Source of the DNA: a bacterium
Lineage (GTDB): Bacteria > Bacillota > Bacilli > Lactobacillales > Streptococcaceae
Reading direction: 5' to 3'
DNA length: 64,000 nt
Assembly: GCA_905221295.1 (NCBI GenBank)
Contig: CAJNCP010000007.1
Span: 13,646-77,645 of the forward strand
Below, one piece after another: positions 25,283 to 39,056 of this stretch. Each line of letters starts with the position of its first letter. Position 1 is the stretch's first letter. The notes below the pieces were generated by a model, which had not been told where the DNA came from, did not search any database, and was given only the letters and a program-made list of their open reading frames with translations. The translations under genes were made by a program, and so were the position numbers.

Positions 25283-25999
25283 ATGGCTATTCCAAAATAC
25301 CAATATATTAAAGATGAATTAAAAAACAAAATCATCTCTGGTCAATTTGCGAGTGGAGATAAATTTTATACAGAAGCAGAATTGATTGCGATGTACGATG
25401 TTAGTTCGATCACCGTTGTTCGTGCTTTGAATGACCTTGCAAAAGACGGCTATATTGTCCGTCAACAAGGTAAAGGAACTTTCGTTTCACGTGCACGTAA
25501 GCACAAACTCGTTGAGTTTTCAGATGTTGAAATCTTTGAAACAAAAGACGATAAAGTTACTGTCCTTTCTATCGAGCGCGGAAACAAACTCGAATATTTA
25601 GATAAACTTGGACTACGTGGAGATCAATTCTACTATAAGATTGAACGTATTCGTCAGACAAACGATGTGACATACATCTACCACACATCTTATATCCCTG
25701 AGCAATACATTAATGCCAACTATCCAAATCTTGATTATTATAGCTCTATCTATACACGTTTCAAATTGGATTACCGCATTCACATGAGTGATGAGCATTT
25801 TGAGGAAATCAACGAAATCGCATTCCCAACACCAGAGCATGCTGCTTCTGTACTTGGAATCGATACACAATTCCCAACTGTCTTCCAAACCAAGACTACA
25901 AAACTTGAGGCCACTGGCCAAGTCCTTGCCTATAGTGAAACTTATAAGCGAGCAGACTACTACAAAATCAAATTCATCTCATGTAACCGAGGTCATTAA
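25283..25999 (+). CDS. GntR/HutC-family transcriptional regulator of the bgaC-strH region
   Basis: A 238-residue regulator: an N-terminal winged HTH (residues 5-70; SSITVVRALNDLAKDGYIVRQQGKGTFV) and a C-terminal UTRA ligand-binding domain (about 90-235). GAGGTGAA precedes the ATG at 25283; 14 upstream in-frame codons lack a site. Divergent from bgaC and upstream of strH, it probably senses a phosphorylated amino-sugar or galactose derivative. The pneumococcal counterpart is called BgaR/RegR-like; which name applies here is uncertain. Confidence 0.88.
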   Translation: MAIPKYQYIKDELKNKIISGQFASGDKFYTEAELIAMYDVSSITVVRALNDLAKDGYIVRQQGKGTFVSRARKHKLVEFSDVEIFETKDDKVTVLSIERGNKLEYLDKLGLRGDQFYYKIERIRQTNDVTYIYHTSYIPEQYINANYPNLDYYSSIYTRFKLDYRIHMSDEHFEEINEIAFPTPEHAASVLGIDTQFPTVFQTKTTKLEATGQVLAYSETYKRADYYKIKFISCNRGH

Positions 26000-26000
26000 G

Positions 26001-26029
26001 AAAAAGCCTGAGCCCAGCTCAGGCTTTTT
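26001..26029. terminator. Bidirectional terminator after the GntR gene
   Basis: AAAAAGCCTGAGC-cca-GCTCAGGCTTTTT is a perfect 13-bp stem with A and T runs built in. The following 190 bases up to the strH promoter are AT-rich and show nothing recognisable. Confidence 0.92.
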
Positions 26030-26220
26030 CTGTATTTAATTATAGCACGAGAAAGAAGCTATGAAAATGCTATGAAAGGTTCTTATTTAATTAGTAGCGT
26101 TTTTACTAAAAACAAGTTAAATACTTGCTTCATTTTTCCTTTTATCTTTATCTTTTATTGGCAATTTTCTCCTAAATCTTATGTTTTCCTCCATTTATTA
26201 TAGTTCTTATATAAACCCTC

Positions 26221-26249
26221 TTGACATTTTACCCCTTAGATAATAAAAT
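26221..26249 (+). promoter_or_regulatory. SigA promoter of strH
   Basis: TTGACA and TAAAAT are separated by 17 bases, about 55 bases upstream of the strH ATG. Confidence 0.72.
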
Positions 26250-26261
26250 AAAATTGGTTTT

Positions 26262-26277
26262 ATGTAAACGCTATCAT
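26262..26277 (+). promoter_or_regulatory. cre site of strH
   Basis: ATGTAAACGCTATCAT contains TGTAAACGCTATCA, a perfect match to TGWAANCGNTNWCA. It covers about +6 to +21 of the predicted transcript, so CcpA should block strH in rich sugar. Confidence 0.82.
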
Positions 26278-26286
26278 ACACGATAA

Positions 26287-30336
<4,050 letters not shown>

Positions 30337-30356
30337 GTTTCTTCTAAAAGGATACG

Positions 30357-30384
30357 AAAAAGCGAGATTGAATCTCGCTTTTTT
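30357..30384. terminator. Bidirectional terminator between strH and purB
   Basis: AAAAAGCGAGATT and AATCTCGCTTTTTT pair around a minimal loop; it serves the convergent strH and purB genes. Confidence 0.88.
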
Positions 30385-30393
30385 ATTTTATGA

Positions 30394-31692
30394 TTAGTCG
30401 CCCAAACCGATACGTTCAAAGATCTCATCCACCCGTTTGGTGTAGTAAGTTGGGTTGAAGATTTCATCGATTTCTTCTTGGGTCAGGCGTGAAGTCACTT
30501 CTGGATCTGCTTCCAAAAGTGGTTTAAAGTCTACTTGGTTGTCCCAAGAGTAAGCTGTTTTTGGTTGCACTAGATCATACGCTTGTTCACGGGTCATACC
30601 TTTTTCAATCAAGGTCAACATCGCACGTTGGCTAAAGATAAGACCAAAAGTTGAGTTCATGTTACGGATCATGTTTTCTGGGAAGACCGTCAAGTTCTTG
30701 ACGATATTTCCAAAACGGTTGAGCATGTAGTCGATCAAAATGGTTGTATCTGGTGTGATGATACGCTCAGCTGATGAGTGAGAAATGTCGCGTTCGTGCC
30801 AGAGAGCAACGTTCTCATAAGCTGTCACCATGTGACCACGGATAACACGTGCCAAACCTGTCATGTTCTCAGAACCGATAGGGTTGCGTTTGTGAGGCAT
30901 TGCTGAAGATCCCTTTTGCCCCTTGGCAAAGAATTCTTCCACTTCACGTTGCTCAGATTTTTGCAGACCACGGATCTCAGTTGCCATACGTTCGATTGAA
31001 GTCGCGATGCTAGCAAGAACTGCAAAGTACTCAGCGTGAAGGTCACGAGGAAGGACCTGTGTAGAGATTTCTTGAGCACGGATACCCAGTTTGTCGCAGA
31101 CATATTGCTCTACAAATGGTGGGATGTTGGCAAAGTTCCCAACCGCACCAGAAATTTTACCAGCTTCCACACCAGCAGCTGCATGCTCGAAACGCTCGAT
31201 GTTGCGCTTCATTTCGCTATACCAAGTCGCTAATTTAAGACCAAAAGTTGTCGGCTCAGCGTGCACACCGTGGGTACGACCCATCATGATAGTGAACTTG
31301 TGTTCCTTAGCCTTGTCAGCAATGATGTTGGTGAAGTTTTCAAGGTCACGACGAATGATGTCGTTGGCCTGCTTATAAAGGTAACCGTAGGCAGTATCCA
31401 CCACGTCAGTAGAAGTCAATCCATAGTGGACCCACTTGCGCTCTTCACCAAGAGTCTCAGAAACCGCACGCGTGAAAGCCACCACATCGTGGCGAGTCTC
31501 CTGCTCAATCTCCAAGATACGGTCGATGTCAAAATCCGCTTTTTTGCGAATCAAAGCCACATCTTCCTTAGGGATTTCCCCCAACTCAGCCCATGCCTCG
31601 TCCGCCAAGATTTCCACCTCAAGCCAAGCACGGTATTTATTTTCTTCACTCCAAATGTTCGCCATCTCAGGGCGAGAGTAACGGTTGATCAT
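30394..31692 (-). CDS. purB: Adenylosuccinate lyase
   Basis: A 432-residue fumarase/aspartase-superfamily enzyme that splits SAICAR to AICAR and adenylosuccinate to AMP. The signature [15 protein letters not shown] lies near residue 263 and the catalytic histidine in [10 protein letters not shown] near 140. Full length. Its ATG overlaps the stop of the upstream membrane gene in ATGA, so it is the last gene of the purD-purE-purK unit and depends on read-through from there. Confidence 0.97.
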   Translation of the reverse strand: MINRYSRPEMANIWSEENKYRAWLEVEILADEAWAELGEIPKEDVALIRKKADFDIDRILEIEQETRHDVVAFTRAVSETLGEERKWVHYGLTSTDVVDTAYGYLYKQANDIIRRDLENFTNIIADKAKEHKFTIMMGRTHGVHAEPTTFGLKLATWYSEMKRNIERFEHAAAGVEAGKISGAVGNFANIPPFVEQYVCDKLGIRAQEISTQVLPRDLHAEYFAVLASIATSIERMATEIRGLQKSEQREVEEFFAKGQKGSSAMPHKRNPIGSENMTGLARVIRGHMVTAYENVALWHERDISHSSAERIITPDTTILIDYMLNRFGNIVKNLTVFPENMIRNMNSTFGLIFSQRAMLTLIEKGMTREQAYDLVQPKTAYSWDNQVDFKPLLEADPEVTSRLTQEEIDEIFNPTYYTKRVDEIFERIGLGD

Positions 31693-32756
31693 TGTTTGTG
31701 TTCTCCTTTTGTTTTGTCTGTTTGAATGTTATCAAGAATTTTCTGAGCCGATTCTTTCTTCAATGTATTTTCTATCCATTGAGTTTGATGAGCTTTTATA
31801 TACTTTTGCCAAATAATTAGTAAAACAAGACCAATAAAAAGTATACCTAAAGTAATAAATAATCTTTCAACTGCACTATAATTAGCAAAAAAATAAACGC
31901 TAATCCCCCATGATATCTCAATTAATGTTAAAAATAATTTTAAAATTTTAATCCTGTTGATTACTTCCGGTTTGACATCTTCATCACTAATAATGATACT
32001 ATTGTTTAATATACTAATTATATTTTCAGGTTTAGAAAACCAAATAATCAGTAATCCTATAGGTGCAACGATTGTGTATGAATCTTTATCTACTTTTGAA
32101 AAAATAAAAAAGAATATTATTGGTAATATCAGATAAATTACTTTTATTAAAATGCGGAAAATTTTTTTATATACTGGTATGTCAACGCTCTGATATCTTA
32201 GCGGAATAAATAAATTTAGAAAATATGAGAACCCTAAAATTTGAATAAATGGAATAGCTCCTCTTGAATAACCTTCAAAATTATCTATCATAGTTTTGTA
32301 ACCATGACTATACTTAACAATTAAAGCATATAGCTCATTTTCACTCAGACTATTAGGAATTTTCATGAAAAGCATAGCGGTAATATTTAAAAATATTGTT
32401 CCTATCCAAAAAATAAATGCTGTAAAAAATGACAATACAATATAAAGTAATATTAAACTGAGTAAAAACCTCTTTTGTTTAATATATGCGATAATTCTTT
32501 TACTGAAGTAAAATAGAAAAATACCGTTTATAAAGCAAATAATGATAGGGGTTAAAAAGCTTAAAAATGGTATTTTTTTTAAAATTGCCCCCAATACTAT
32601 AAATATCATTCCATTTACAAGAAAAGGAAGCATATATAACATCAAATAGCAAATACCAATGAGGTGTTCAGCGTCAATTGTTCTACTTTTAAAAAATTGT
32701 TTTATTTTTTTAGGTAATAATTTAAATTTCTGTACTAATTGTTCTACAATTTTCAA
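31689..32756 (-). CDS. AT-rich polytopic membrane protein between purK and purB
   Basis: A 355-residue protein with about eight hydrophobic helices and a charged C-terminal tail ([19 protein letters not shown]). The best start is a TTG at 32756: AGGAGG lies 5 bases upstream, just after the purK stop, giving [12 protein letters not shown]. Base composition is much more AT-rich than the pur genes on either side, which suggests acquisition. Yet it is embedded by a 4-base overlap with purB. Function unknown; a membrane protein at this place is, as I recall, also annotated in pneumococcus. Confidence 0.75.
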   Translation of the reverse strand: MKIVEQLVQKFKLLPKKIKQFFKSRTIDAEHLIGICYLMLYMLPFLVNGMIFIVLGAILKKIPFLSFLTPIIICFINGIFLFYFSKRIIAYIKQKRFLLSLILLYIVLSFFTAFIFWIGTIFLNITAMLFMKIPNSLSENELYALIVKYSHGYKTMIDNFEGYSRGAIPFIQILGFSYFLNLFIPLRYQSVDIPVYKKIFRILIKVIYLILPIIFFFIFSKVDKDSYTIVAPIGLLIIWFSKPENIISILNNSIIISDEDVKPEVINRIKILKLFLTLIEISWGISVYFFANYSAVERLFITLGILFIGLVLLIIWQKYIKAHQTQWIENTLKKESAQKILDNIQTDKTKGEHKQ

Positions 32757-32769
32757 ACTTTCCTCCTGT

Positions 32770-33843
32770 CTAAAACTCATCCACACTATCCGGCACATCA
32801 CTAAACAAAGTCACATGTCCCATTTTGCGGTTGTGCTTTGCTTCTATTTTACCATACATGTGGAGGTGGGCGCTTGGATTTTCTGTGACATATGTTTCTG
32901 CAGCCTCGACGTGCTGGCCGAGGACATTGAGCATGACGGCTGGGGCATGCAGGTGGATAGCTGGCAATGGTGCTCCCAGAACACCGAGAATATGGGTATC
33001 AAACTGCGAGAAGTCACAGGCTTCAATCGAGTAGTGGCCTGAATTATGTGGACGTGGGGCAATCTCGTTGACGATGATATTATCAGCCGTCGCAAACATT
33101 TCCACGCAAAGAGTTCCATATAGCTTGAGCTGTTCTGCAATTCGCACTGCCATAGCTTTGGCTTTTTCTGCTAGGCATTCTGAAATACGGGCTGGCACGA
33201 TGGTCTTAGACAGGATATTGTTGCGATGGATATTTTCCTGAACCGGGAAAACCGTCACGTCCTTGCCATTTCCTGACACGATGACAGAAATTTCAAGATC
33301 AAAGTTGACGAATTCTTCCAAGACACAGTCTGCTGAGTCTGCTAGTGCACGGGCTTCCTCCAAGTCTGCTTCCGAGCGAATGACCTTTTGCCCATGCCCA
33401 TCGTAGCCACCCGTCGCAGTCTTGAGGACATAGTTTTTCGACAGGTCAATATCTGTCAAATCTTGACTTGAAGTCACAACCTTGTAAGGTGCCACAGTGA
33501 CTTGTGCCTTGTTTGCGAGAAAATCCTTTTCAAAGATGCGATTTTGGGAAATGCGGAGCAGGTCGGTCCCTTGAGGGAGCTGTCCATCCTTAATGACAGC
33601 ATCCAAACCGTCAGCATCGACATTCTCAAACTCATAAGTCAGAACATCGCAACGTTCCGCCAACTGACGCAGAGCATCCACGTCATTATAAGGCGCCACG
33701 ATGATTTCCGCCACACGAGAAGCTGGACAATCCGCCACAGGATCTAGCGCGATAACCTTGTGGCCCATGTAAATAGCAGAAATAGCCATCATCTGACCAA
33801 GCTGGCCACCACCGATAATTCCGATTGTTTTAGATGAGCTCAT
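32770..33843 (-). CDS. purK: N5-carboxyaminoimidazole ribonucleotide synthase
   Basis: A 357-residue ATP-grasp enzyme that carboxylates AIR to N5-CAIR using ATP and bicarbonate. The N-terminal [14 protein letters not shown] dinucleotide-like motif, the [17 protein letters not shown]-binding loop near residue 140 and [18 protein letters not shown] near 267 are diagnostic. It overlaps the end of purE by 14 bases, which fits their consecutive steps. Confidence 0.97.
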   Translation of the reverse strand: MSSSKTIGIIGGGQLGQMMAISAIYMGHKVIALDPVADCPASRVAEIIVAPYNDVDALRQLAERCDVLTYEFENVDADGLDAVIKDGQLPQGTDLLRISQNRIFEKDFLANKAQVTVAPYKVVTSSQDLTDIDLSKNYVLKTATGGYDGHGQKVIRSEADLEEARALADSADCVLEEFVNFDLEISVIVSGNGKDVTVFPVQENIHRNNILSKTIVPARISECLAEKAKAMAVRIAEQLKLYGTLCVEMFATADNIIVNEIAPRPHNSGHYSIEACDFSQFDTHILGVLGAPLPAIHLHAPAVMLNVLGQHVEAAETYVTENPSAHLHMYGKIEAKHNRKMGHVTLFSDVPDSVDEF

Positions 33844-34318
33844 TTGTAGACTCCTCAGCGATTTTTCCTTGTTCTTCTGCGAAATCTGCTAAAGCTGTCG
33901 CGATAGCCTGGTCCTCTACTGAAAGAAGACGGAGGGCAAAGAGGGCCGCGTTAGTCGCACCAGCTTCACCGATAGCCATCGTCGCAACAGGCACGCCACC
34001 CGGCATCTGTACGATAGAGTAGAGCGAATCCACGCCACTAAGAGCGCGCGACTTGACCGGTACCCCGATGACAGGAAGGGTTGTTTTCGCTGCGACCATA
34101 CCTGGCAAATGGGCTGCGCCACCAGCACCTGCGATAATGATCTTGATGCCACGGCTACGAGCTTCTTCAGCATGTCTGAACATGAGGTCTGGTGTACGGT
34201 GGGCAGAGACAACCTTCTTTTCGTAGGCTACACCGAAACGGTCTAGGACTTCGGCGGTTTTTTGCATGGTTGTCCAGTCGGATTTTGAGCCCATGATGAT
34301 GGAAATTACTGGTTTCAT
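33830..34318 (-). CDS. purE: N5-CAIR mutase
   Basis: A 162-residue enzyme that converts N5-CAIR to CAIR. Class I PurE motifs: [12 protein letters not shown] near residue 6, SAHRTPD near 39, and [15 protein letters not shown] near 63. Full length. The gene starts 185 bases after the purD stop; that interval is highly structured (see separate entry). GGAGAAG precedes the ATG. Confidence 0.96.
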   Translation of the reverse strand: MKPVISIIMGSKSDWTTMQKTAEVLDRFGVAYEKKVVSAHRTPDLMFRHAEEARSRGIKIIIAGAGGAAHLPGMVAAKTTLPVIGVPVKSRALSGVDSLYSIVQMPGGVPVATMAIGEAGATNAALFALRLLSVEDQAIATALADFAEEQGKIAEESTNELI

Positions 34319-34348
34319 TTCTTCTCCTTTTTCTTCCTTTCAACAATC

Positions 34349-34494
34349 ACCTTAGGTTGTGAGGGACAGAAGCAAACCTTCGGTTTCATTCCTAAACTTT
34401 GAGCCTAAGGTCTCAAAGTTTCCCCGACCAGAACAGTTTCTGTTCTGGTCTTTTCACCACGGCGACCATTATCGTATTTAGCGACTTCGTCGCT
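34349..34494 (-). other. Structured intergenic RNA element between purD and purE
   Basis: Several inverted repeats are packed here: AGCGAC/GTCGCT (34480-34494), GACCAGAACAG-ttt-CTGTTCTGGTC (34426-34450), AAACTTTGAG/CTCAAAGTTT (34394-34421) and AAACC/GGTTT (34374-34386). The 8-base loop of the third (CCTAAGGT, 34404-34411) is perfectly complementary to ACCTTAGG at 34349-34356, so a pseudoknot is possible. No T-run follows on the minus strand, so it is not a simple terminator. No coding capacity is convincing. Confidence 0.55.
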
Positions 34495-34502
34495 TTTAAA
34501 AT

Positions 34503-35765
34503 TTATTTATTCGCCTTACTACCAATGTCGTTTCGGTAAAAGAGGCCTTCTGTGTTTTGTTGGGAGAGTTCTTGGTAGATGGTTTCTTGGGCTTCTTTAA
34601 CGGTATAAGCTGTGGTGACGAGCATATAAACTCGTCCGCCGTTGGATAGCAGTGCTCTGCTATTTTCCGCAAACTTAGCCCCTGCATAGTAAGTGATGAT
34701 GTCGCCCTCAGTCTTGGCTGGCAACTTGACACCTTTTTCATAGTCTAGCGGGTAGCCGTTTGATGCGACAACCACACCCAGAGTCACACCCTTGTCCGTC
34801 CACGTGATGTTGGGCTCTCTACCATCCAGGATATCTGTGATATTTTGTGCAAAATCAGATGTCAAACGAGGCAAGATAATCTGAGTTTCGGGATCTCCAA
34901 ATCGAGCGTTAAACTCGATAACTTTCGGTCCGTCTGCTGTCAAGATAAGACCTGCGTAAAGGACACCTAGATAAGGTCGACCTTCTTTAATCATCCCTTC
35001 TAGAACTGGCTTGACAATGGTGTCAACCGCTGTGGCAACCACGCTCTCTGGCAAGTGAGGAACTGGCGCATAGGCACCCATACCACCCGTGTTAGGCCCC
35101 TTGTCACCATCGTAAGCACGTTTGTGATCCTGAGCCGTTGGCATGATGTAGAACTTGTCCCCATTGACAAAGGCAAAGAGGGAGAACTCTTCTCCGTCAA
35201 GGAATTCCTCGATAACCACACGCGCACCTGAATCACCGAATTTATTGTCTAAGAGCATCTCATGAGCGGCTTCTACTGCTTGCTCGACTGTCTCGGCAAC
35301 GACGACACCTTTCCCGAGCGCCAATCCATCCGCCTTGACTACGATTGGGGCACCTTTTTCTTCGATATAGGCCTTGGCCTCCTCGAAATCTGAAAATGTA
35401 CCATAGGCTGCTGTCGGAACTCCGTATTTGACCATGATTTCCTTGGCAAAATCCTTGGACCACTCCAGCTCCGCTGCAGCTCTAGTCGGGCCAAAGGCCT
35501 TAAGCCCAGCTTGGTTAAAATCATCCACAATCCCAGCTGCAAGGGCATCATCTGGACCGATAAAGGTCCAAGCAATATCGTTGGCCTTTGCAAACTCAAT
35601 TAACTTAGAATGTTCGGAAATAGAAATATTTACCAATTCCAGCCCATCCAGGGTCATTCCGTCATTTCCAGGAGCCACAAAGACTTTTTCAACATCTTTT
35701 GATTCAAGTAACTTCTTAGCAATCGCATGTTCACGACCACCCGAACCGACAACTAACAGCTTCAT
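34503..35765 (-). CDS. purD: Phosphoribosylamine-glycine ligase (GAR synthetase)
   Basis: A 420-residue ATP-grasp enzyme joining glycine to phosphoribosylamine. It begins MKLLVVGSGGREHAIAKKL, and GDKGPNTGGMGAYAPVP near residue 220 and EFNARFGDPETQ near 290 are typical. It starts a second pur transcript, separated from purH by a terminator and led by its own promoter with a PurR-box-like sequence. Confidence 0.97.
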   Translation of the reverse strand: MKLLVVGSGGREHAIAKKLLESKDVEKVFVAPGNDGMTLDGLELVNISISEHSKLIEFAKANDIAWTFIGPDDALAAGIVDDFNQAGLKAFGPTRAAAELEWSKDFAKEIMVKYGVPTAAYGTFSDFEEAKAYIEEKGAPIVVKADGLALGKGVVVAETVEQAVEAAHEMLLDNKFGDSGARVVIEEFLDGEEFSLFAFVNGDKFYIMPTAQDHKRAYDGDKGPNTGGMGAYAPVPHLPESVVATAVDTIVKPVLEGMIKEGRPYLGVLYAGLILTADGPKVIEFNARFGDPETQIILPRLTSDFAQNITDILDGREPNITWTDKGVTLGVVVASNGYPLDYEKGVKLPAKTEGDIITYYAGAKFAENSRALLSNGGRVYMLVTTAYTVKEAQETIYQELSQQNTEGLFYRNDIGSKANK

Positions 35766-35797
35766 CTCTCAACCTCTTTTGCGAATTATTTACTAAC

Positions 35798-35820
35798 ATT
35801 ATACCACAAACGTTCGTTTT
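35798..35820 (-). promoter_or_regulatory. purD promoter with PurBox-like element
   Basis: The minus strand has AAAACGAACGTTTGT and then TGGTATAAT, an ideal extended -10. The CGAAC core fits streptococcal/lactococcal PurBoxes (AWWWCCGAACWWT) at about 10 of 13 positions. PurR activation in response to PRPP is inferred. Confidence 0.55.
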
Positions 35821-35848
35821 AATCTTGTTTCACTTAGTGTTTTAAGCC

Positions 35849-35879
35849 AAAAAAGGAAAGAAACTGTTTTCTTTCCTTT
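35849..35879 (-). terminator. Terminator between purH and purD
   Basis: On the minus strand AAAGGAAAGAAA and TTTCTTTCCTTT form a 12-bp stem followed by TTTTTT. It splits the pur cluster into purC-purH and purD-purB transcripts. Confidence 0.85.
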
Positions 35880-35885
35880 CGTTTT

Positions 35886-37433
35886 TTAATGTCTAAAATG
35901 TCTCACTCCTGTGAAGACCATGGTCATGCCGTATTTATCCGCTGCTTCGATAGATTCTTGGTCACGGACAGATCCACCTGGTTGGATGATGGTTTTGATA
36001 CCTGCTTTAGCGATTTCTTCCACGTTATCCGCAAATGGGAAGAAGGCATCCGAAGCAAGCACAGCGCCGTCAAGACGATCTTTAGCTTGGTCAATAGCGA
36101 TGCGAACAGAAGCCACTCGGTTGGTTTGACCTGGCCCAACGCCAAGTGTCATGTGGTCATTGGTCACGATGATTCCATTTGATTTGACGTACTTGATAGC
36201 CTTCCAAGCGAACTCAAGTGCAGTCGCTTCTATCTCGGTTGGCTGGCGCTTGGTCACCACTTGCCAGTCAGCTGGGCTTTCCTTGACCACGTCTTGATTT
36301 TGAACAAGGAGACCACCAACCACACCTGTGTATTCTGCCTCCACTTCACTAGCCTCTTGAGCGTCAAATGGCAAAGCAAGAATACGCAAGTTTTTCTTTT
36401 TGTTGGTCAAAATGGCTAGCGCTTCATCCGTATAGCTCGGTGCGATGATGATCTCGAGGAAGACACCGTGCATCTTCTCAGCTGTCGCAGCATCCACCTC
36501 ACGGTTTAGGACGACAATTCCACCAAAGATAGACACTGGGTCAGATTCATAAGCATAATCCCAAGCAGTCTCGATGTCATCAGCTTGACCGATTCCACAT
36601 GGGTTCATGTGTTTGAGAGCCACAACCGTTGGGCGTTCTTTAAAATCACGGATGATGCGGATCGCTGCATCCGCATCACGGATATTGTTGAATGACAACT
36701 CTTTACCGTTCAGTTGTTTCGCTGATGCAATGGAGTAATCCGTTGGCAAGGCTTTTTGATAGAAATCGGCATCTTGTTGAGGATTTTCCCCATAGCGCAT
36801 AGCTTGTTTGAGGTCATAGGTCAAAGTGAGCTTTTCTGGTTTTGCTTCACCCACTTGAGCTGTGAAATATTCTGCAATCAAAGCATCATAAGCCGCTGTG
36901 TGACGGAAAACCTTGGCTGCCAAACGTTGACGAGTTTCGTAAGTCGTTTCATCATTGGCTGACAACTCGTCCAAAACCACTGCATAGTCAGCAGGGTCTA
37001 CCACAACCGTTACGCTAGCGTGGTTTTTAGCCGCTGAACGAAGCATGGATGGCCCACCAATATCGATGTTTTCAACTGCGTCAGCGTAGGTCACATCTGG
37101 TTTGAGAATCGTTTCCTTGAAAGGATAGAGGTTGACCACTACAAGGTCAATGAGCTCGATCTGATTGTCCTTAGCCGCCTCAAGGTGGCTATCGAGATCA
37201 CGACGAGCGAGGAGCCCACCATGGATATTTGGATGGAGGGTCTTAACACGACCGTCCATCATCTCTGGAAAACCTGTCACGTCATCGATTGCAATGGTAT
37301 CCACCCCAGCATTGTCAAGGGCAACCTTAGTTCCACCTGTTGAGATGATAGCCCAACCAAGTTTTTTGAGTTCTTGGGCAAATTCAACAATGCCCGCTTT
37401 GTCTGAGACGCTGATTAAGGCGCGTTTAGTCAT
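35886..37433 (-). CDS. purH: AICAR transformylase / IMP cyclohydrolase
   Basis: A 515-residue bifunctional enzyme for the last two steps to IMP. The N-terminal cyclohydrolase part starts [19 protein letters not shown] and has GGTKVAL. The formyltransferase part includes [13 protein letters not shown] near residue 268 and [25 protein letters not shown] near 470. The ATG at 37433 has AAAGGAA upstream. It ends the first pur transcript. Confidence 0.97.
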   Translation of the reverse strand: MTKRALISVSDKAGIVEFAQELKKLGWAIISTGGTKVALDNAGVDTIAIDDVTGFPEMMDGRVKTLHPNIHGGLLARRDLDSHLEAAKDNQIELIDLVVVNLYPFKETILKPDVTYADAVENIDIGGPSMLRSAAKNHASVTVVVDPADYAVVLDELSANDETTYETRQRLAAKVFRHTAAYDALIAEYFTAQVGEAKPEKLTLTYDLKQAMRYGENPQQDADFYQKALPTDYSIASAKQLNGKELSFNNIRDADAAIRIIRDFKERPTVVALKHMNPCGIGQADDIETAWDYAYESDPVSIFGGIVVLNREVDAATAEKMHGVFLEIIIAPSYTDEALAILTNKKKNLRILALPFDAQEASEVEAEYTGVVGGLLVQNQDVVKESPADWQVVTKRQPTEIEATALEFAWKAIKYVKSNGIIVTNDHMTLGVGPGQTNRVASVRIAIDQAKDRLDGAVLASDAFFPFADNVEEIAKAGIKTIIQPGGSVRDQESIEAADKYGMTMVFTGVRHFRH

Positions 37434-37448
37434 GTTATTTCCTTTCAT

Positions 37449-37994
37449 TTACTTATCCAACAATTCTCTAATAACCTCTGGATACAACTTATACTCAGCC
37501 TCATGAATACGAGCTTCAAAGCTATCAATGGTATCATCAGCTAGTCGTGGTACGCGTACTTGCTTGATAACCTTTCCTGTATCCACACCCGAGTCCACCC
37601 AGTGAATGGTCACGCCACTCTCAGTAACGCCAGCATTCCAAGCGTCCTCAATTCCATGAGCTCCTGGAAATTCTGGAAGGTAGGCAGGATGAATGTTGAT
37701 AATTCGACCTTCATAAGCTGCTAATAAAGTTGGCCCAACGATTTTCATGTAGCCGGCGAGGCAAACCAAGTCAATCTGGTGTTCTTCCAAAAGTTCGACA
37801 AGGGCTGCTTCGTAGTCCGCCTTGTTCTCAAACTCCTTGAGTTCAAAAGCATAGGACAGGACACCGAGCTTTTCTGCCCGCTCCAGCACATAGGCGTCAC
37901 GATGGTCTGAAAAGACAAATTCCACCGGAAATTCTTCGGCAATCACCTGAAAATTTGAGCCATTACCAGAGGCAAAAACCGCTATTTTTTTCAT
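37449..37994 (-). CDS. purN: Phosphoribosylglycinamide formyltransferase
   Basis: A 181-residue enzyme transferring a formyl group from 10-formyl-THF to GAR. It starts [18 protein letters not shown], and the formyl-THF signature [22 protein letters not shown] lies near residue 105 with catalytic Asn-His-Asp residues present. The ATG overlaps the purM stop in ATGA. In pneumococcus I recall a VanZ-like gene between purN and purH; here they are 15 bases apart with nothing between. Confidence 0.96.
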   Translation of the reverse strand: MKKIAVFASGNGSNFQVIAEEFPVEFVFSDHRDAYVLERAEKLGVLSYAFELKEFENKADYEAALVELLEEHQIDLVCLAGYMKIVGPTLLAAYEGRIINIHPAYLPEFPGAHGIEDAWNAGVTESGVTIHWVDSGVDTGKVIKQVRVPRLADDTIDSFEARIHEAEYKLYPEVIRELLDK

Positions 37995-39013
37995 TTGATG
38001 ATGACACTTTCGTTTTCTTTCTTGACGATGCGACCAATTTCATAGACTGGTTCATCCAACAATTCCTTGACGCGACCTACATTTTCAGGGCTAACTGCCA
38101 ACATGAGTCCCACACCCATATTGAAGATTTCAAACATTTCCTCATGCTTGATTTCACCGTATTTTTCAAGGGCTTTGAAAATCGGGAGGACTGGAACTTT
38201 GCTTTCCTCAATCTCAGCAGCCAGGTCATCCGCAAACATACGAGGGACATTCTCGATAAATCCACCACCAGTGATATGGGCAATACCGTTGACCAACTCT
38301 TCCTTGATGAGCGGTAGAACAGCTTTAACGTAGATACGAGTCGGCTCAAGAAGGACTTCCTTGAGTTTCTTACCTTCCAATTCTGGCAAGACTTCCTCAC
38401 CTGTGTAGTCCGCAAAGACACGACGGACAAGAGAGTAACCATTGGAGTGGATACCACTTGAGGCAAGTCCGAGAAGAACATCACCTTCTGCTACCTTTGA
38501 ACCATCAATGATTTGAGATTTTTCTGCCACACCGACCGCAAAACCAGCCAAGTCATAGTCATCTTCGCCATACATACCAGGCATTTCAGCCGTTTCACCA
38601 CCGATGAGGGCAGCACCAGCCTGCACACAACCTTCTGCCACACCAGCAACCACTTGTTCTAGTTTAGCTGGTTCATTCTTCCCTGTCGCGACGTAGTCGA
38701 GGAAATAGAGGGGCTCCGCACCTGCAGCGATGATATCATTGACACACATGGCTACACAGTCCTGCCCAATCGTATCATGCTTATCATACTTGATAGCCAA
38801 CATGAGCTTGGTTCCGACACCGTCAGTCCCTGAAATCAAGACCGGTTCTTTGACACCTGTTTTTGAGAGGTCAAACATGCCACCGAAACCACCTAGAGCT
38901 CCCATGACACCCGCACGCTCCGTGCGAGCCACGTGCTTTTTGATCCGCTCAACAACTTCATAACCCGCTTCAACATCGACACCTGACTGGGCGTACGCAT
39001 TTTTATTTGTCAT
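37991..39013 (-). CDS. purM: Phosphoribosylformylglycinamidine cyclo-ligase (AIR synthetase)
   Basis: A 340-residue enzyme closing the imidazole ring. Typical segments are [21 protein letters not shown] at the start, [14 protein letters not shown] near 58, [11 protein letters not shown] near 137, and [14 protein letters not shown] near 245. It is in the order purF-purM-purN with tight spacing. Confidence 0.97.
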   Translation of the reverse strand: MTNKNAYAQSGVDVEAGYEVVERIKKHVARTERAGVMGALGGFGGMFDLSKTGVKEPVLISGTDGVGTKLMLAIKYDKHDTIGQDCVAMCVNDIIAAGAEPLYFLDYVATGKNEPAKLEQVVAGVAEGCVQAGAALIGGETAEMPGMYGEDDYDLAGFAVGVAEKSQIIDGSKVAEGDVLLGLASSGIHSNGYSLVRRVFADYTGEEVLPELEGKKLKEVLLEPTRIYVKAVLPLIKEELVNGIAHITGGGFIENVPRMFADDLAAEIEESKVPVLPIFKALEKYGEIKHEEMFEIFNMGVGLMLAVSPENVGRVKELLDEPVYEIGRIVKKENESVIIK

Positions 39014-39056
39014 CTTTTCTCCTCTTCCTTTCCTTTAATGGAGAGCCTTCATCCGC

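Noticed and set aside
34440..34495. Minus-strand 18-codon frame MVAVVKRPEQKLFWSGKL between purD and purE
   Set aside because: No ribosome binding site, and its bases are explained by two hairpin stems.
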